DNA from: Paramacrobiotus metropolitanus
Taxonomy: Eukaryota > Tardigrada > Eutardigrada > Parachela > Macrobiotidae
Assembly: GCF_019649055.1 (NCBI RefSeq)
Contig: NW_026570254.1
Location: 434,001-498,000 of the forward strand
DNA length: 64,000 nt
Direction: 5' to 3'
Part shown: in pieces, positions 1 to 14,500 of the stretch
Layout: the number at the start of each line of letters is the position of its first letter
Position numbering within the stretch: position 1 is the first letter of the stretch
Notes under the pieces: generated by a model
Told to the model about the DNA's origin: nothing
Databases searched by the model: none
What the model saw: the letters and a program-made list of their open reading frames with translations, nothing else
Made by a program: the position numbers and the translations under genes

Positions 1-1676
1 ATTATCCAGTTAACATTAGAAAGAGTTTCGGTTGATGGATCAAATGTCCTTTGAACTAGCTTCGTATCTGCGCCATATTTCGCCCATATTTTGCGCTCCC
101 GAACGTCGATACCAACACCAGGATACTAAACAGATGCTAAACAGATACTAAACACCATTTCTCCGCTTGAGCGGAAGTTATAGGTGGAAATCACTAATTT
201 TAAGTAAGCGCTAAATATCGAGTATCTCATAGAAAACCACATAAGCCCTGGGCAAAACTCAGATTTTGAAAAGCTCTTAACGAGGTTACGTTCTCATAAC
301 CGGAAGTGCACACAACATTTGAAAAAACTCACTCCTTCACATGACAAAAGATGCACCAACAATCCGTTGCCACAGCCGAGATCCACGAAGCTCTGCTTTT
401 GACATCCCGTTCGCTCTTGTTCGTCTTCCCAAAGAGTCTAGAAAACGGAACAAGAAGAGAGTCACGTATATTGATCGTGAATCAAGAAATGCAATAAAGA
501 AGAAAAATAACGGAAACGAGAGATAGGCGGAGATAGGCGGCTACCATGAGATAGGCGGCTATTCCAATGTCTTCACTGACGAATTTATGAGGATCCGTCG
601 ATTCCGACCACTCCTACTAAAGCGCACATTAAAAGCACGAGGAACAGCGATCGCTTTCTGGCACTCCAGTACGCTAAAGTAACCGCATCATATTTTTTCC
701 AAGGCTTAATGTTCACACCGACAAGACAGTATTTTAATACGCGCGTGGGTGCGGAATACTATATCAGTATACGAAATATATATATATGGATAATTACTAC
801 GTATAATTTTGATTTACATATAATTACATACCCGTACTATCTGCTGCCCATAGTTTAATTTCAATCTTTTCACGATTTCTGCATACTTCTTGACCGGTAC
901 AAGCCGCAACGAACTCTTTTCATCGGGAGTGTTTTATTCTTTTCCGGGTGGTAGTTCTTACTCCATCCCACAAGTTTCGGAAGCAGCGATTGCTTCAGCC
1001 AATCTTGGGATGGCGAAGATGTCTGCTCATCGGAAAGCACTTCGACACGTATTACACATCCTTCGTTATCATCCAGCGATTTAATTGCTATCCTGTAAGC
1101 TGATTCCATCGACGGGGTTTTGGTGCGAGGCAAATTTATTTGAGACTCCGCGTAGTTTTGATTGTCAGTTTTGTCAACATGAACGTTATGACTCGCCAAA
1201 GGGATGAACGTAGCACAATGATTATACTCATCTGAAAACAATTTTCTTACTGTAAAGCTGTAAATGAAGTTACGCCAGTGGACGATGAATTTGATAGTAA
1301 TAATCAAGGTGCCAAAAACAAAGCGATACCTGGAACATTTTCAAAATAGTTATTAATTCTGGATAAACTTTGCCTAACCTACGAGCACCGCCTCGATAAC
1401 TTCGTGAAACACTTTTGTTCGCGGGATTAAATTGCGCAGTTTCAGTAGTGCTGTGCTGCGCAGGTTACAGAGCGAAGCCTCCAGTTCCTGCAGTCGGAAA
1501 TCTTCCCGGGCGTACTGCAGTGCATCCTCCACGTTTCCCGAAAAGAAAGATTCAGTTCCACACAGACGGCGATTAACAAGATGGGGCTTAGCAATCCATA
1601 ATTCCACCGCGTACCACAATGACTTCAGACTGTACGGCGTAGAAACCGATATGCACTGCCGAAGTTCTGCATTCAT
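1..1676 (-). CDS. TRMT44: tRNA(Ser) Um44 2'-O-methyltransferase, partial (3' end beyond window)
   Basis: Exons on the minus strand are 1676-1379, 1231-832, 613-545, 437-333 and 125-1, continuing off the left edge. The family 2'-O-methylates U44 in the variable region of tRNA-Ser using SAM. The N-terminus has the family signature LWYAVELWIAKPHLVNRRLCG (21 residues here split: LWYAVELWIAK, then PHLVNRRLCG). Further on come WLKQSLLPKLVGWS, TDPHKFVSEDIGIAAYL, the SAM motif I DLGCGNG at complement 363-383, and GVGIDVRERKIW. Their order matches the family as I know it. The start ATG at 1676 places the first conserved block about 20 residues in, as expected. Exons join in phase, but exon 2 changes frame near 915-950 (one base short, probably in the A run at 932-935). 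The exon 1 to 2 join (donor after 1379, acceptor before 1231) is the least certain. Transcribed divergently from MYO9. Confidence 0.85.
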
Positions 1677-4600
1677 ATTGTCGCTTACCGATTTTTTGAG
1701 TAAAATGTATACTTTATTTGTAGTAGGGTGCGAAAAAATATTTAAACTGCAACTTGCATGACTAAAAAATCATAATGTATGTAAGCAAGAAGTACGTAGA
1801 TATTTCCTTTCCGGCTTTCCCGATGACGGAGAGATCAGTACGATAGGAATAATTACCGTAATAATCTATCCTACCGACCTACTCAACGACAGAGTATGAG
1901 CTAATATCTCAATGTGGCATAGCTAAGTCTACGAATCTACGCGAAGCGAGAACTGCATCTCCGACGATAATTTTATTAGAAACCCGAAACTGCCAAAACT
2001 CGTAGTGAGAGAACTCGTGATTAAAGTACTGCCACTCAGGGACTTGTATAGACACGGCGCATCCGTGTAGAAACAACCAAAAGTAAATCCGAACACAAAA
2101 GAGAAAGATCGAGAAAGTACAGCGAATAATAGAAAGTACGAGTAAAGCCGTCACTTTACGTACTACATCGCTACCGTATGCTATATCACGTCACCGACTG
2201 TGGAATAGGGAAAATCGGACAAGATAAGCAGAGTGAATGTAACCGCCCCCCGGAGGATTTTTGCGGTATCACCGGAAATCCATGTACAGTTCGCAGACTT
2301 CACTGCTGTTTATAGTCTTGAATGTACATAATTATGTTAAAACTCGAACAATAAGAATAAACGTACTAATAAACTCTAAGAATTAGTAGCACCCAGCGTT
2401 TTACTTTTATCAAACTATATATTTTCAATACTTTAGCCATGATATAAAAGAGATGTATAGAAGAGATTCTCTTTTATACCGTGCTTTAGCGATCAGACAC
2501 AACTTGCACAAGAAGAACGGGCGATGCCTAGTCTATGTACTGGAACGTTAACGTCAATAATTAACATGTCTCAAGACTCTCAACTTACAGTTATGAACTA
2601 ATGAATCTACAAGCACTACCATAATATGGATGGTAAAGGTAATTCAGAAGTTATTTCAAGTTACGAAAGCGTATTTCTGTAAGTTTTACTAAATCGAAAT
2701 TTAAACCAGATTCGGTTTCGCCGACTACACCTTTTCTATACATACAAATGTTCAAAAATTAGGCTAGTTTTGTATAATTTCAAAGCCGGCAAAGGGGCAT
2801 TTTGTAATTATGAATCTGTATTATGAGTATGTGCGCTTAAGCGCTTTCAACCGCTTTGCACCAGGGCTGGGAACTATTTTTACGATGGTGTTTTCTTTGG
2901 ACCAATTTTTGTTCACGTATACGATTAAGGGCAGCATATGATCCTCATGAGAAGTCGATTATGTAACTGTATATGAAGAAAAAATAAGGATGATGTTGGG
3001 CAAGTTGCAAGAACAAGGTCCGAAAATACTCGGGAATCTTGACTGAACTGCTGAATCGGCAAATCCAAGTGAGTCCGCTTAGTCTAATGGATGAAAATGA
3101 ACGATTATGTACTACCGCCGTACCGCGTAGAATTCTGTGGCACAGGCCGCACAGCAGCCGCCCTGACGGTTGCAGATTAAAGATTAACTATGACAGCCGC
3201 TTTAATTTACTTACTTCGAAATTTCTGATTCTTTGTCAGTTTCACATCAATACTATTCTACAGTATTTCTTTACCAACCTTTATTCATTTTTTATTGATT
3301 TACTCAAAAAATGTGCAACAGAAACTTTGAATTATTTATCTAATGTGCTCGTACCAAAATTTAAAATAAGGCACGTGACGAAAATACGAGAAACCTGCGG
3401 GCAAAACTTTACAGGTGCACTCGTACTTGCTACTAGTATTTGTACAGCATGATTACTAAATAACTTTTTATCAAGTTTTATGTAATAAAAATTTTGGAAA
3501 CTACTGTACTTACATAATAGTTCTATATCGTACGTACAAGTGCTTCCCCTTAGATCATAGATGCTTAATAATTTAGTAATTATTATAGGATATAGGCATG
3601 CATAGTGCAGACAGTACGGAAAGGTGCACTGCACGTCAGTGCACGAGGCGGCTTGCATAGTAATATCTATATATTTTGGCATAATACTTACTAGTACTAC
3701 TCGAAACGCACTTTAGATGCGTTCTGTAAGATACAGAGCCGGGAGTTCTGTAAAAGTGAATCTGCCAATGGTACAGCGCTGAATCTTATAGAGCGTTACA
3801 GCGCAACGAGACCACGGTTTCTAAAAGCGCCCCGTTACCGTAGTTGAATTGGTCAACGATTTATTTACTTTTCACAACAATTTTGTGGCCGTTTCCTTTA
3901 TGTTTTTCTGGTAATTTTAAGTTTTGTTAAGTTAAGAAATCAAACGACTGGTGAAAAAGCGAAAGGCAATTGCACGTATAAAGTACGCCGAGGTATTCCT
4001 CGCGCTGACGGCTATGGCGAAGTTGCATGTTGCCATCGATACAAATCAAACATGTACAGTCGGAGGCAGCTAAAATCAGAATCAGTGAACAAAGCAGAAC
4101 TGGAATGTTGATTCGATAGAAACAATTAAACTCCCGTTAATTACACCCTCAAAACTTGAAAATTAAAATAGGACTTTAGTCTTTAGACGTACAGCGGACT
4201 GTGCATCCACATCAAAAAATAATTTGACCTAGCAAGAAATGCGAGTTCTGTATCGTAACGGAGCCAGGAGAGTTCCTTTTAGATACAGAACACTTTAACT
4301 CGGCCGTCCAATCAGTGGTAAGGGGGTGTGATCGAAAAGTTACAGAACTTCCGGCTCTGTATCGTACAGAACGCATTTAAAGTGCGTTTCGAGTCTAGCT
4401 ACTGTACTTACTGTACGAGTACGAGTAATGCAACTACCAGGATTTAATTCGAAATTATGATTCTCGAAAACTTCCTACTTGCAGAGTTTGATTCTGTAAC
4501 TTCTGTTTGTGGCGATTTCAAGTCACGCTTTAGTTCATTTTTATATCTTCGAACTCCAAACGATTTTTGCGAAAGTAATTCTATGTATTCGTGCTTATTA

Positions 4601-7600
4601 AAACTTAGTTTGCATCGATTGCATCAAATTGCATCGATTTCTAGTTAACTTCTCCACAGTAACTTGTAAAGAAAACGAAAAATTTGGCGTCATGTACCGC
4701 GATGTACGTATTTCATTGTACGAGTAAAGTATTTACAATTACGACTTTACGAGCACGTTAGCTTTTAAGCATGACTCACTAGTGGTGGGATGATTCACCG
4801 CTGGAAATCCGATTCCTCACGGACACCGCTGAACATGTAGAGATCTCATTTACTAGCTGATTGTGAGGTGCTGAAAGCAGCCACATCCGCAGCAGGTACT
4901 GTTATGTTGTGGATCTTTCGCTGATAAGAATTTCTTGTTTCAGTTTAGCTGTAATTTGTTATCGGGATATGAAAGCCTTTATTGCTTGTCGAATATGGAA
5001 CTAAAATCTATGCTGCGGATATGAGAACTCGCAACAGTCAATTGGAATGCAGTGGTGAGTTACATTAGTGCCAGTATTAACTTGTCGTAGAGTAAACTAG
5101 CAGTAATCGTCTCTTTATCTCTTATTAATTTTGTAAGTTGTAACTTGTAACAACCTGCAAAGCCAATTAACTGCTGTATTATATTTGTAACTTTGTTTCT
5201 AATTTCCTCTGGTGTTTTGGTTGTGGATATAATTCTGCATCAGTTCGACAGTTGTCGTCAGTGCTTGATCAGAGCCGTTTTATTGCGCTGTGTCACCGCG
5301 GTCTTTTATTATCGATTATAAAACCACAAACATCCAAGTTCACCTGTTGCTTACTGGCATTTGATGTTCTCAATACTTTTGCTGATTGTGCAAGAACGGT
5401 TGCGTAAAGCTCTCGAATGCAAGGTGAGGGGTACACTCGGTTCAAGATCGCATTACGGGCATGGGAAAATTCAAATATCGTAATGTAAAGACAGTAAATT
5501 GGAAACTAGAGTCAGGATTGCTGGAATATGCGCCATACGGAGAAATATATTCCGCATTGTCTCAGTCTGGCTGTTGGTACCGTCTATAATCTAAAATAAA
5601 AATATTACCCCAGTAGATGTTGTTTTGTTTTCACGGTGGCTTCATGCGTGGATGCTGGAGTTTGCAGCATTTGTTTACTATCTAGTGTGATTTTACGTAA
5701 TTGTCCTTGTTTGGTAAGACTGTCAGCGACCTTGACTTGAACTGTGCCCGTAGCGAAAGAGCATTCAGCTGGTTCTTGAAAACCACTGCAAATTACCTCC
5801 AGAATGTTGTTGTCGCGTTAAACAAGGCTTTATATCCGTGCTCACGCGCCTCCGGAGCGTGCAGTATTATGATGTCTCATTAATGTCGTCCGGTTAAAAT
5901 ATACCATTCGAACTTGTCGATAACAGTTGGAGTTCCAACAAGACGACGACTGACAAGCAGCGAGCATCATGAGGTGGTTGATAAGTGAATGAACTAGCTC
6001 ATCATCGTTTTTCTGCCTTCACTCCAATAATGTGATAATGTGTTCTACAGTGTTTTTAACATTCTGCTCCATCTTGCTGATGATAGCAATCTGTAATCTA
6101 TTATTATCCTTGTTGGAATAATATTTGTTACTGTAATTTAAATCACGAGCCATCAATCGCAAGGTTTTTGAAACAAAATTCTGCGAAAATTCTTGGAAAT
6201 GATTATGCATAGGTGAATACTGGATACATTAACATTAGAATTAACTACCAGTATTGCTGTAGGTATTCAGATGTTCACAAACATGTAGGTATGTGGTGAA
6301 TATTTGTACGATAAATGTGCGGTAGCCAGAAACTTTTGGCTGTATTTTTTCAAGATTTGAAAGTTTTGAGATGAATTGGCGATGGCAGAGTTTGATAGGT
6401 TTCGTTGAGTTACAGTCTGTCTTCATACATCTTCCCAGTGCTGATTTGGTTTTCTTCGAAAGTGCCAGATGAATTTGTTTCTTACGTTATGCACCATGCT
6501 GATTCTGAACAAATTTTGGTTGGTATTTATATGCGTGCACTTTATGGGCAGTTGGAATCTAAAATTAGAGACTGTCACGGGAGGAGAAACAGCTATCGAA
6601 ATCGCTTCAAGAGGCAAACTTTGACGTGCTTGATAGTTCTTGAGACTTTTTAAATGCGGATTGAAGATGTTGTTATGATATGCATGCATATCTGCGCGGT
6701 TAAGGAAAATCAGTGTCGGTGGTGGTACGTTTGTGTTACGAAGAATCACTTTCATCTACCGCGTACGTAGATTGATTGTACCGGTTAGCAGGTACAACCT
6801 ACGATATTACAATAATCAACAATAGTAAAACTTCAGTGAATTCTTGCCTGACGATTTCTGATTATGGGGAGATGCGACTGATGAAAAATCTGATGAAGCG
6901 CTTATGGGATACATAATGGTATTATATTTCGGAATGCTCTATGTTATCACTTTTATAAGTCGTTTGGATGAAAAAACCTCAGTTTTCTTTAATGCAGTTA
7001 TGTTTTGGACTACGGGCTCCTGTTTTGGGTGCTGGAGAAGTATTATGAATAGTATTTATTAGCTGAACGGAAAAGCCTAAAATATGTGACTTAATTTCAC
7101 TGGATTGCGGCATTTTGGATATATTGGACGCTTTAGCGTACAATTTCTAGGGGCATTTTTTGTATTGTTTCACCAGTATGTAAGGTTGCTGACACCTACC
7201 GCCCTATGAATATACGGTTTTGGAAACTGATTACTAATATTTACATACCTAACAAGGTTTTAGTAATTAAAAACCAGTAGTGCAGTTAAAAGATGGTAAA
7301 TTAATAATATGCATGCCTTACCTGATGCCGTAACGGTGAGGGTCCATGCAGTAATGGATTATGATATTGATACGGGAGTTCACGTATAGGAAGTTAGGAA
7401 CTATAATCTGCTCCTGGATCAGTTTGTTTGCTGGGTTGTTTACTGCTCTCCTTTCGATGGCAAAATTATTCTTCGTTAGCTATCGTTTTGATTTCTATTG
7501 TATAATTAATATTATAAGTAAGGAAGATTTGCTACGACACTGGAGAAAATTTCATTGTTAACTTTGTATACTATTCTGCAGAGTTTTGAGCGTACTGAAT

Positions 7601-8512
7601 CATTGGAATCTTCTTGTGTTGCATGCTCACTGTTTTTCAACTATGTGTAATTATTTGTGTAAACACAAGTACAACAAACTCTGTGCATATTAATTGTCAT
7701 TTGTAAGTAAATTGAGTTTATTTACTATTTGTTCCATAACTTTTGGTGTTCGTTTGACGGCCTAATAACGCATGCGCATTCATATTTTAATCGTCCATCC
7801 ATAAGAAAGCCATTCCAATGAATGCACTTCTCGCGCTCGAAGGTCTTCTGTACAATTTGGCGCTCAAAATTTTTTTACAGCATAAATTTTTACCTACGTA
7901 TTGCTAATGCTAATAAACATCCTAGAAGTAGAGATTCACTTAATGCCCGATGCGGCTGATCGAAGCAGAATGCATTCATTTTGAAGTCTGAATCGTATAT
8001 TTGATACGATTAATTTTGGGATCTTTTTTTTTGATTTTTTAAAATATTTTTTGACTGTGATGCGATTTGGGATTTTTGATACGATTTGGGATTCTTTTAA
8101 ATTTTATCTGGACATTTTGTATTGGATCGGGTATATTCGTAGTAATTTAATTAGGATGTTCCTCTTGCGGCACAGCAACGCATATCCATCTATATGTCTT
8201 TCCACAGCTGGTGCGTTTTTTACTGCTTGACTAATGTTTTGGGCTTAAATACTCGTATAATCCAGAGCTTTGCTCGTTGCATTCAGTTTTCGACACATGA
8301 CTGCACAGCATAATAAAAAAACCTCCTTGGACCGGTACTGGAGCGAAAATTACGTGAGTTTTCTCTTCTTTAGGTCAAGACTACGGCCAACGAGCTGAAG
8401 AAATGGGTTGAATTATCTGCGCTTATCTCTGGTCACTAGTGATTATTGCTTGATAAATCACGATTTTTTGTTGCCATAACTGCTGTGGTACGATATAAGT
8501 TGGAATGTGGAG
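1677..8512. other. Intergenic region between TRMT44 and MYO9
   Basis: No conserved coding segment was recognised on either strand. Short open frames here lack splice-consistent partners. It contains the 696-bp inverted-repeat element described separately. The last few hundred bases probably hold MYO9 5' untranslated exons: a good acceptor (pyrimidine tract then AG) ends near 8372, but no donor could be paired with it. Confidence 0.6.
3699..4394. mobile_element. 696-bp non-autonomous DNA transposon (MITE-like) with 55-bp terminal inverted repeats
   Basis: The left end (3699-3753) and right end (4340-4394) are inverted copies of one another over 55 bases with three mismatches. The outer ends start ACTCGAAACGCACTTTA. 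The interior has no transposase-like frame and repeats parts of the terminal motif (around 4250-4290). Both flanks begin with CTAG-containing 8-mers, but they are not a clean target-site duplication, so the superfamily is unassigned. Confidence 0.8.
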
Positions 8513-11500
8513 ATGATGAAGGATTTCGAGCCAGCACAACTGCAATCAAGCCATAATAATTCAGCCATTACCAATAATATCAAAATGCAGTCACAGCTTT
8601 CCAATCTGACATATCGGAAATCTAAGCCCAACGCGGCAGCGCTATCGCTCACAGAACCCCAGTATGACTTGATGTTTGACGTGGTCCTGGAAGGGACACC
8701 CGTCTGTCAAATACCATTGCGCGCCACGAAAAACACCCGATCTGAGGAGATTTTGCGGCATGTTTTGCATCAGCTGAGCAGTGACGGCTACCAGCGCCGG
8801 CCACTGGAACATTATTCGCTGAGTGAGGTGGTCTATGATGATTTGGGTCAAGTGTGTAAAGACCGACGGTTGACGTTGGACGATCATCCCGTGAAGATAC
8901 AGCTCCTGTGGCCCAAGGAGCAAGTGGCTTCGGATAGCAAGGATTTACCACGGGAAACCTACGCTTTCCGCATTACCGATGTGGCCACCGATGAGTCGGA
9001 TCAAGGGCCGCATTCCACGTGGATTGAATGTGATTTGGCCAGCTATTTCGCATCGGATTCCTTTTTACACAAGTTTTTTAGCGATGATAATACGGTGGCT
9101 GATTTGTGCCAGCTACCGGAGCTTACCGAGACATCGATTCTGGATAATTTGCGGGAGCGGTTTGAAGAAGGGAGGATTTATACTGCCGCTGGACCGTCCA
9201 TCCTGGTGTCAATCAATCCTTATAAATTTTATCCTCTGTACAATCCCAAAGTAGTGTCGCTATACCAAAGTGATATTCATCCCTCTTTAAAACTGCCGCC
9301 GCACATTTTTGCCATCGCTGATACGGCATACAGCACCATGTTGAGACATCGAAGAGATCAGTGTGTTGTGATTTCGGGTACGTCGGCATAGTGGCAACTG
9401 GCAAGGAATGGAGTATCGATGGAATTCGCATTAAAATTGCTTGTACAGTTGTGATTTGTCAGATAAATTCAGTATATATGGCTATTCCAGGGGAATCCGG
9501 AAGTGGCAAAACGGAATGTACTCATTTTATCCTCCATCATCTCACCGCATTAAGTCATAAAGGTCAGCAGGGTGGTCGGATTGAGCAGAGCATTTTAAGT
9601 GCTGCTCCAGTACTGGAAGTAAGTTGCGACTACAATTGTGTTAATAATGTGAAGTTGTGCAGTCTTTTTAAAGTTTTCTTATATCTAGTGTTCGGTAGTT
9701 AATTTAGATTACAGCACTGAACGACGCTTTACTTTGCTGACCATATGCATTATTTTGTTAAAACTGCTTCGATAGCTGATTTTTACGGCTGGTTGTTTCA
9801 TTAGATTTTCGGTTTTTCCTTATCTTAACTGTCAATGCGTATGTGGTTACTGTGTTTTATCCTTGTAGGTACATATCGTAATGAGTTACCGTAAAATTTT
9901 GCACGAATCTCCGTTTAAGTACACAGAACGACCAGTGTTTTCGGTAACATGGTAAACGCGTTGGTATATAGAAGTTGACCGCGGATGGCATAACCAAAAT
10001 TTATGGCATTTTATACGTCAGTTTGGTTATAAAAGTTATTTTGAAAAAGACGTAGAAGTGTAATATTGGTTTTAACCACTCCGCGCCCACACACGAAGAT
10101 GTTTTCCACCTGCGACTTGTGAGTGAGTAACCAGTATTGCACCACTGCTGACGTAAGAGAAATACCCATACTGATATGCTTGGAAGAAAACTCAAGAGAT
10201 CACATATTATTTTAATTATACTACATTATATTGTTTTATTACTACCACTCATTATATTGTAGTGTTTCGAAAAACATGGCTGCTTACCGATGTTATTGAT
10301 CATTTTTAGCTTTCCGGTTTTCAATAAATGTTTTGATTAGTTACCCCATATCATGATAGTAAAAACAGTGAAGTAAGTGGATTAGTCCATTTTTGTTGTC
10401 GGTTGTTTCCTGGGTTTTCCTAATGCTGGCGATACTTACTGAAGCAGCGAAGCTCAACGGACGATCAAACCGAGGTCAGGCTTATTTTTTACCAAGAAGT
10501 GTTGATATTGAGCCAGATGTTAGCTGTTGAATATTATATAAGTTAAGAAAAAGAATCTATTTTGTGGGTCGAGTTTCAAAATGTATGCTTTCGATTTTCG
10601 TTGAAAACGATTAGTCCAGCTGTATTTTTTGTTTGGCTACGGGTAGAGTTGTACAGCGAGCGGCAAATCGGTTTGGGAAGATAAAAAATCATGCCAGACT
10701 TCTGCTGCTAATTTTAAACTTGCTGAAAATGGGATTGCCTTCTTTCACGTGCTTTACTTTGTCGGTAGGTGCCTATCACATTAAATGACTTACCTTTAAG
10801 TTTAAAATGCACAGGGTTAGCATGTTGCTTACCGTGGTACGAGTAGAAACTCTTATAATCTAGGCTTTAATTATAAGACTTTTGGTATCATACGCAGTTT
10901 AACAGTGCATTTTGTGCCTGCATGCGAATTTCTTGCAGATGTTATGCTAACCGATTGTTAAGTACCTGTTTTTTGCTGCAGCTTTTTCTTGGTGAATTTA
11001 CTCAATTGATAAGTCTGGTAACTGACAATAGACACGAACTTTCAAACTGTTTGTTGGTGAAAACTAAGAATGTTCGTAATTCATTCAGTTATAAGATTTT
11101 AGAGTGATCTATTAATTTCCAAAGTAAACAAAGCGATGTAGTTTTAAAATAATTAATTTTATGCGGCTTGGATGCTTAAAATTTTCAAAGTACGAAATAT
11201 CTATTTTTGAACAACCTTAACCCTTAATATTGCTGAAATGCTTACGGTATGCAAACTACAGAGCGAATTGTAGAAGACCCAGTAAACTGCATAGCGCACT
11301 TGGCTACAGCGTGACAAATTAATCAAGCGAATCGTCTAGGTGTTTGCATATGACGCGCGAGTTTTTTCTGAGTTGTAAATTTGATGGCGTTACAAAAAAC
11401 CACAGATCGTTAGAATATTACCTCAAACGATATGGTACATCGATTACAGGTTTGCAACTGCCTTATGAAAAGGTATTCTATCGATCTCATTCTTTTCGGT

Positions 11501-14500
11501 GCAGAATAGGTTTCTGTTCCTTAAAACAGTTTTTCTATTATTAAATTAATTTAAAATTAATATACACACAGTGAATTTTGGGAAGCCGCAATTTAGGGCC
11601 AGCAGCCAGCTGACAAGCAAGGTAGGCGGTTATGATTTTGTTGCCGTGCCACTGATTGGATGCAACAATGGGAAATTGCGATCATAACAGTTCACCGCCG
11701 ATTGTCACTAATTGCACTAACACAATGAAGAACAGTTCTAGACAAAAATGACTTTGACAAAAAACTGTTTGTCGCATTACATGGTGCGAATTGCGTGTCA
11801 GCATATTGTTATTTGTTAACGGTCACAACGAGCTTTATTGCTCCCACGTGCAGGAATAATTGTATTCTGCAGTTTTTGTTGGTGGTGCTAGTTTTCTGAG
11901 TGGTGTTGAATTCAAATTTGGGTTTGCGGGCAGTTTGTATCGTGTTACGGCATTACCCGAAAACTTTTTCCGGACACTGTATGTTGGGACGCTGTTTTAG
12001 TCCAGTAGGATGATGCATTTTGTTTCTCAAACTTGGGTATCCTAGTTTATTCGGCCATTCACGCTAATGTACTTATTTCTGTTCATAATAATGCTGTCTT
12101 TACAGGCGTTTGGAAACGCGAAAACATCCCATAACAATAATTCGAGTCGATTTGGGAAATACATCCAAGTTCATTATAAACCTGATGGAAAAGTCGCAAG
12201 GTCAGTATTTGATAATTTTGTTACCACAGAATTTGTCTTCGAAATCCTTGTTTATGTTTAAATTGTATGGAGAAACAACGCAAATTGTGAACGATACTGA
12301 GTAGATAATTTTGAAACTGTATGTGAAGTTTAAGTAAACCGATGCCAGTTAGTTGGTTTTTTGTTTTTTAAGTCGTCTTGTTGGTCAGTGTCGTAATTTT
12401 AATTTAAACGTGCATCTGTGTATCAACTGCACACTTGAAAATCGCGTGAGAAATTTATGCTAACCGCACGAAATAGTTATCCCAATTTGGTAGGCTTTCT
12501 TAGCAGTCAACAAATAAGAGGATCGAATTTTTGTTCGTTGCCATTTTGCGGTGGCCTTTACGTGACGATATGTACAGCATTTCATGTCTGTGTGCACTGG
12601 GATGTTCTTAGCTCTCTTGACTTTTCTTGGGTGATGACAGTTTTCTTGTATAAAATATGCGGTCATGTTGTCTTTCTCATAGAGCCAACGTTCAGCAGTA
12701 CCTTTTGGAAAAATCGCGGATTGTCAGTCAAGCCCGAAACGAAAGGTGAGCAGTAATGCAATTAGCAAACAGTATTGTAAAGCTGCTTCTAATGTTCTCG
12801 ACATAGCAACTTCTATCTTTTTAAAAGCTGTTTTTGCATATTTTCCGGAAGGTTGAATTGATGAACAGAGGCATATGGTTGTTTGCACAACTGTGTTGAA
12901 ATTTGTTGAATCTGGTTTACAAAAGATGTTTTAAATTTTATATAAGGGTAAACGCTTATCCAATAGGTTATCAGGGTGTGGTCCGTTCTTAAAATGCTTC
13001 GAGTGTGCGTGTAGCATAGAGCGTACTGTATTCGACAAAGGGTTTCCGATGATTCATGTGATACGCTGATTGGCTTGAGAGGATGCGGTTGAGATTAATC
13101 GGTGAGATACGGGAACACGAAATGCATCCACCGCGGTGCAGAAGAGGAAGTTGTTGCAATTCATAAACAAACACGTTTGGTGGCTCGCTTACAATTAGCG
13201 AATGGGCTGATCTTTGTTGTTTTGAATTACGTGTTAGACATTTTCTGTAATACCTTTCAAAGATGAATTTGAATCCAGTTGTTTCCGTTTTTGTTGGAGT
13301 GGCCTCCGAGATGGCCGGATTACGTTTAATCAATAATTAGGTTTTGTTTGGGAACGATGTGTTACGTTGTGGTATTGGAAGACGGTTTGTTTAGGAATTA
13401 TCATGTGTTCTACTATATGCTGGCCGGAAGTGATGCCGAAGAGAAGAGTAAATTGCGGCTGGATAGTATTGAATCGTATGATTATCTCAACCAAAGTGAT
13501 TATGCCGATATGAGTGGATTTGACTGTACGTTCGAATTTGATCGACTGAAGCAAGCCATGGAAATGGTCGGATTTACACGCGAACTCCAGACGAGGTAAA
13601 TATTTCTTTTTATATCCTCGTATTTTAAATACATAGATTGGAATGTTAGAATTCAGAATGTTAGTCTATTGCAAGTTCATAGCTATTTTGATTGGCCTTT
13701 TGTAAAAAAAAACTTTTGTAATCCTAACGTGATCTTTTTATGTGAATAATGATGTTCGGCTCACGTGTGTTTTCATTCAAATCGGCTGTAGTGTTTGTCC
13801 ACCAAGTTAAGCTGTTCTCACAAAATGCATCTGTCTGATGAGGAGTTGGTGATGATCAAGAGTTCAACAGTGATGTTTATTTTCAGGATTTTTTCCGTGC
13901 TTTCGGCAGTATTACATATCGGCAATATCCAATACGTCAAGGTAATATGATACCGACTCAAGTGCGCACCGGCTGCTGCTGCTGGCCAGCTAGGAGCGCT
14001 TTTACGCAAGAGAGCAGTTACCATATCTTTGATATTCTCTGACGTGTTGATAATCGATGTTTATGCTCTTGTTTTTGTTATACATTCTACAGAAAGCCAG
14101 TTCCTATCATCATGATGAGTCTGTGATCATTCAGAATCGGGAAGTTCTGGCTACTGTTGCCACACTCCTCCAGGTAATACAATGGTGTTGTTATTTCGTC
14201 AATAAAACTATCGTGAAGGTATGAAAATCTCGGTTTCTGTCTGAAATAAAATTTCGGTGTTTAGAAATTGGCTGAGCTTAGTAATTGTCTTTAACGATTG
14301 AAATCTCGTGTGAAATTATTACGTGTATTTGTCAGCATATGCTTTAGTAGGTTAGTACTAAACTACAGCTAGAAGAGGGTAAGAGATGTGTTACTTTTTA
14401 AAAAGTCCAAGCTGAGACATTTGAGAGCGTAATCGTATGGAATTTAATCAGTTCATATTACGAAGTGGCAGCCACTGATGTCTTTTGTGAGGTAGATGTG

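Noticed and set aside
2437-2478. Hairpin with TATAAAAGAGA arms
   Set aside because: Only an 11-bp AT-rich stem; expected by chance in this composition.
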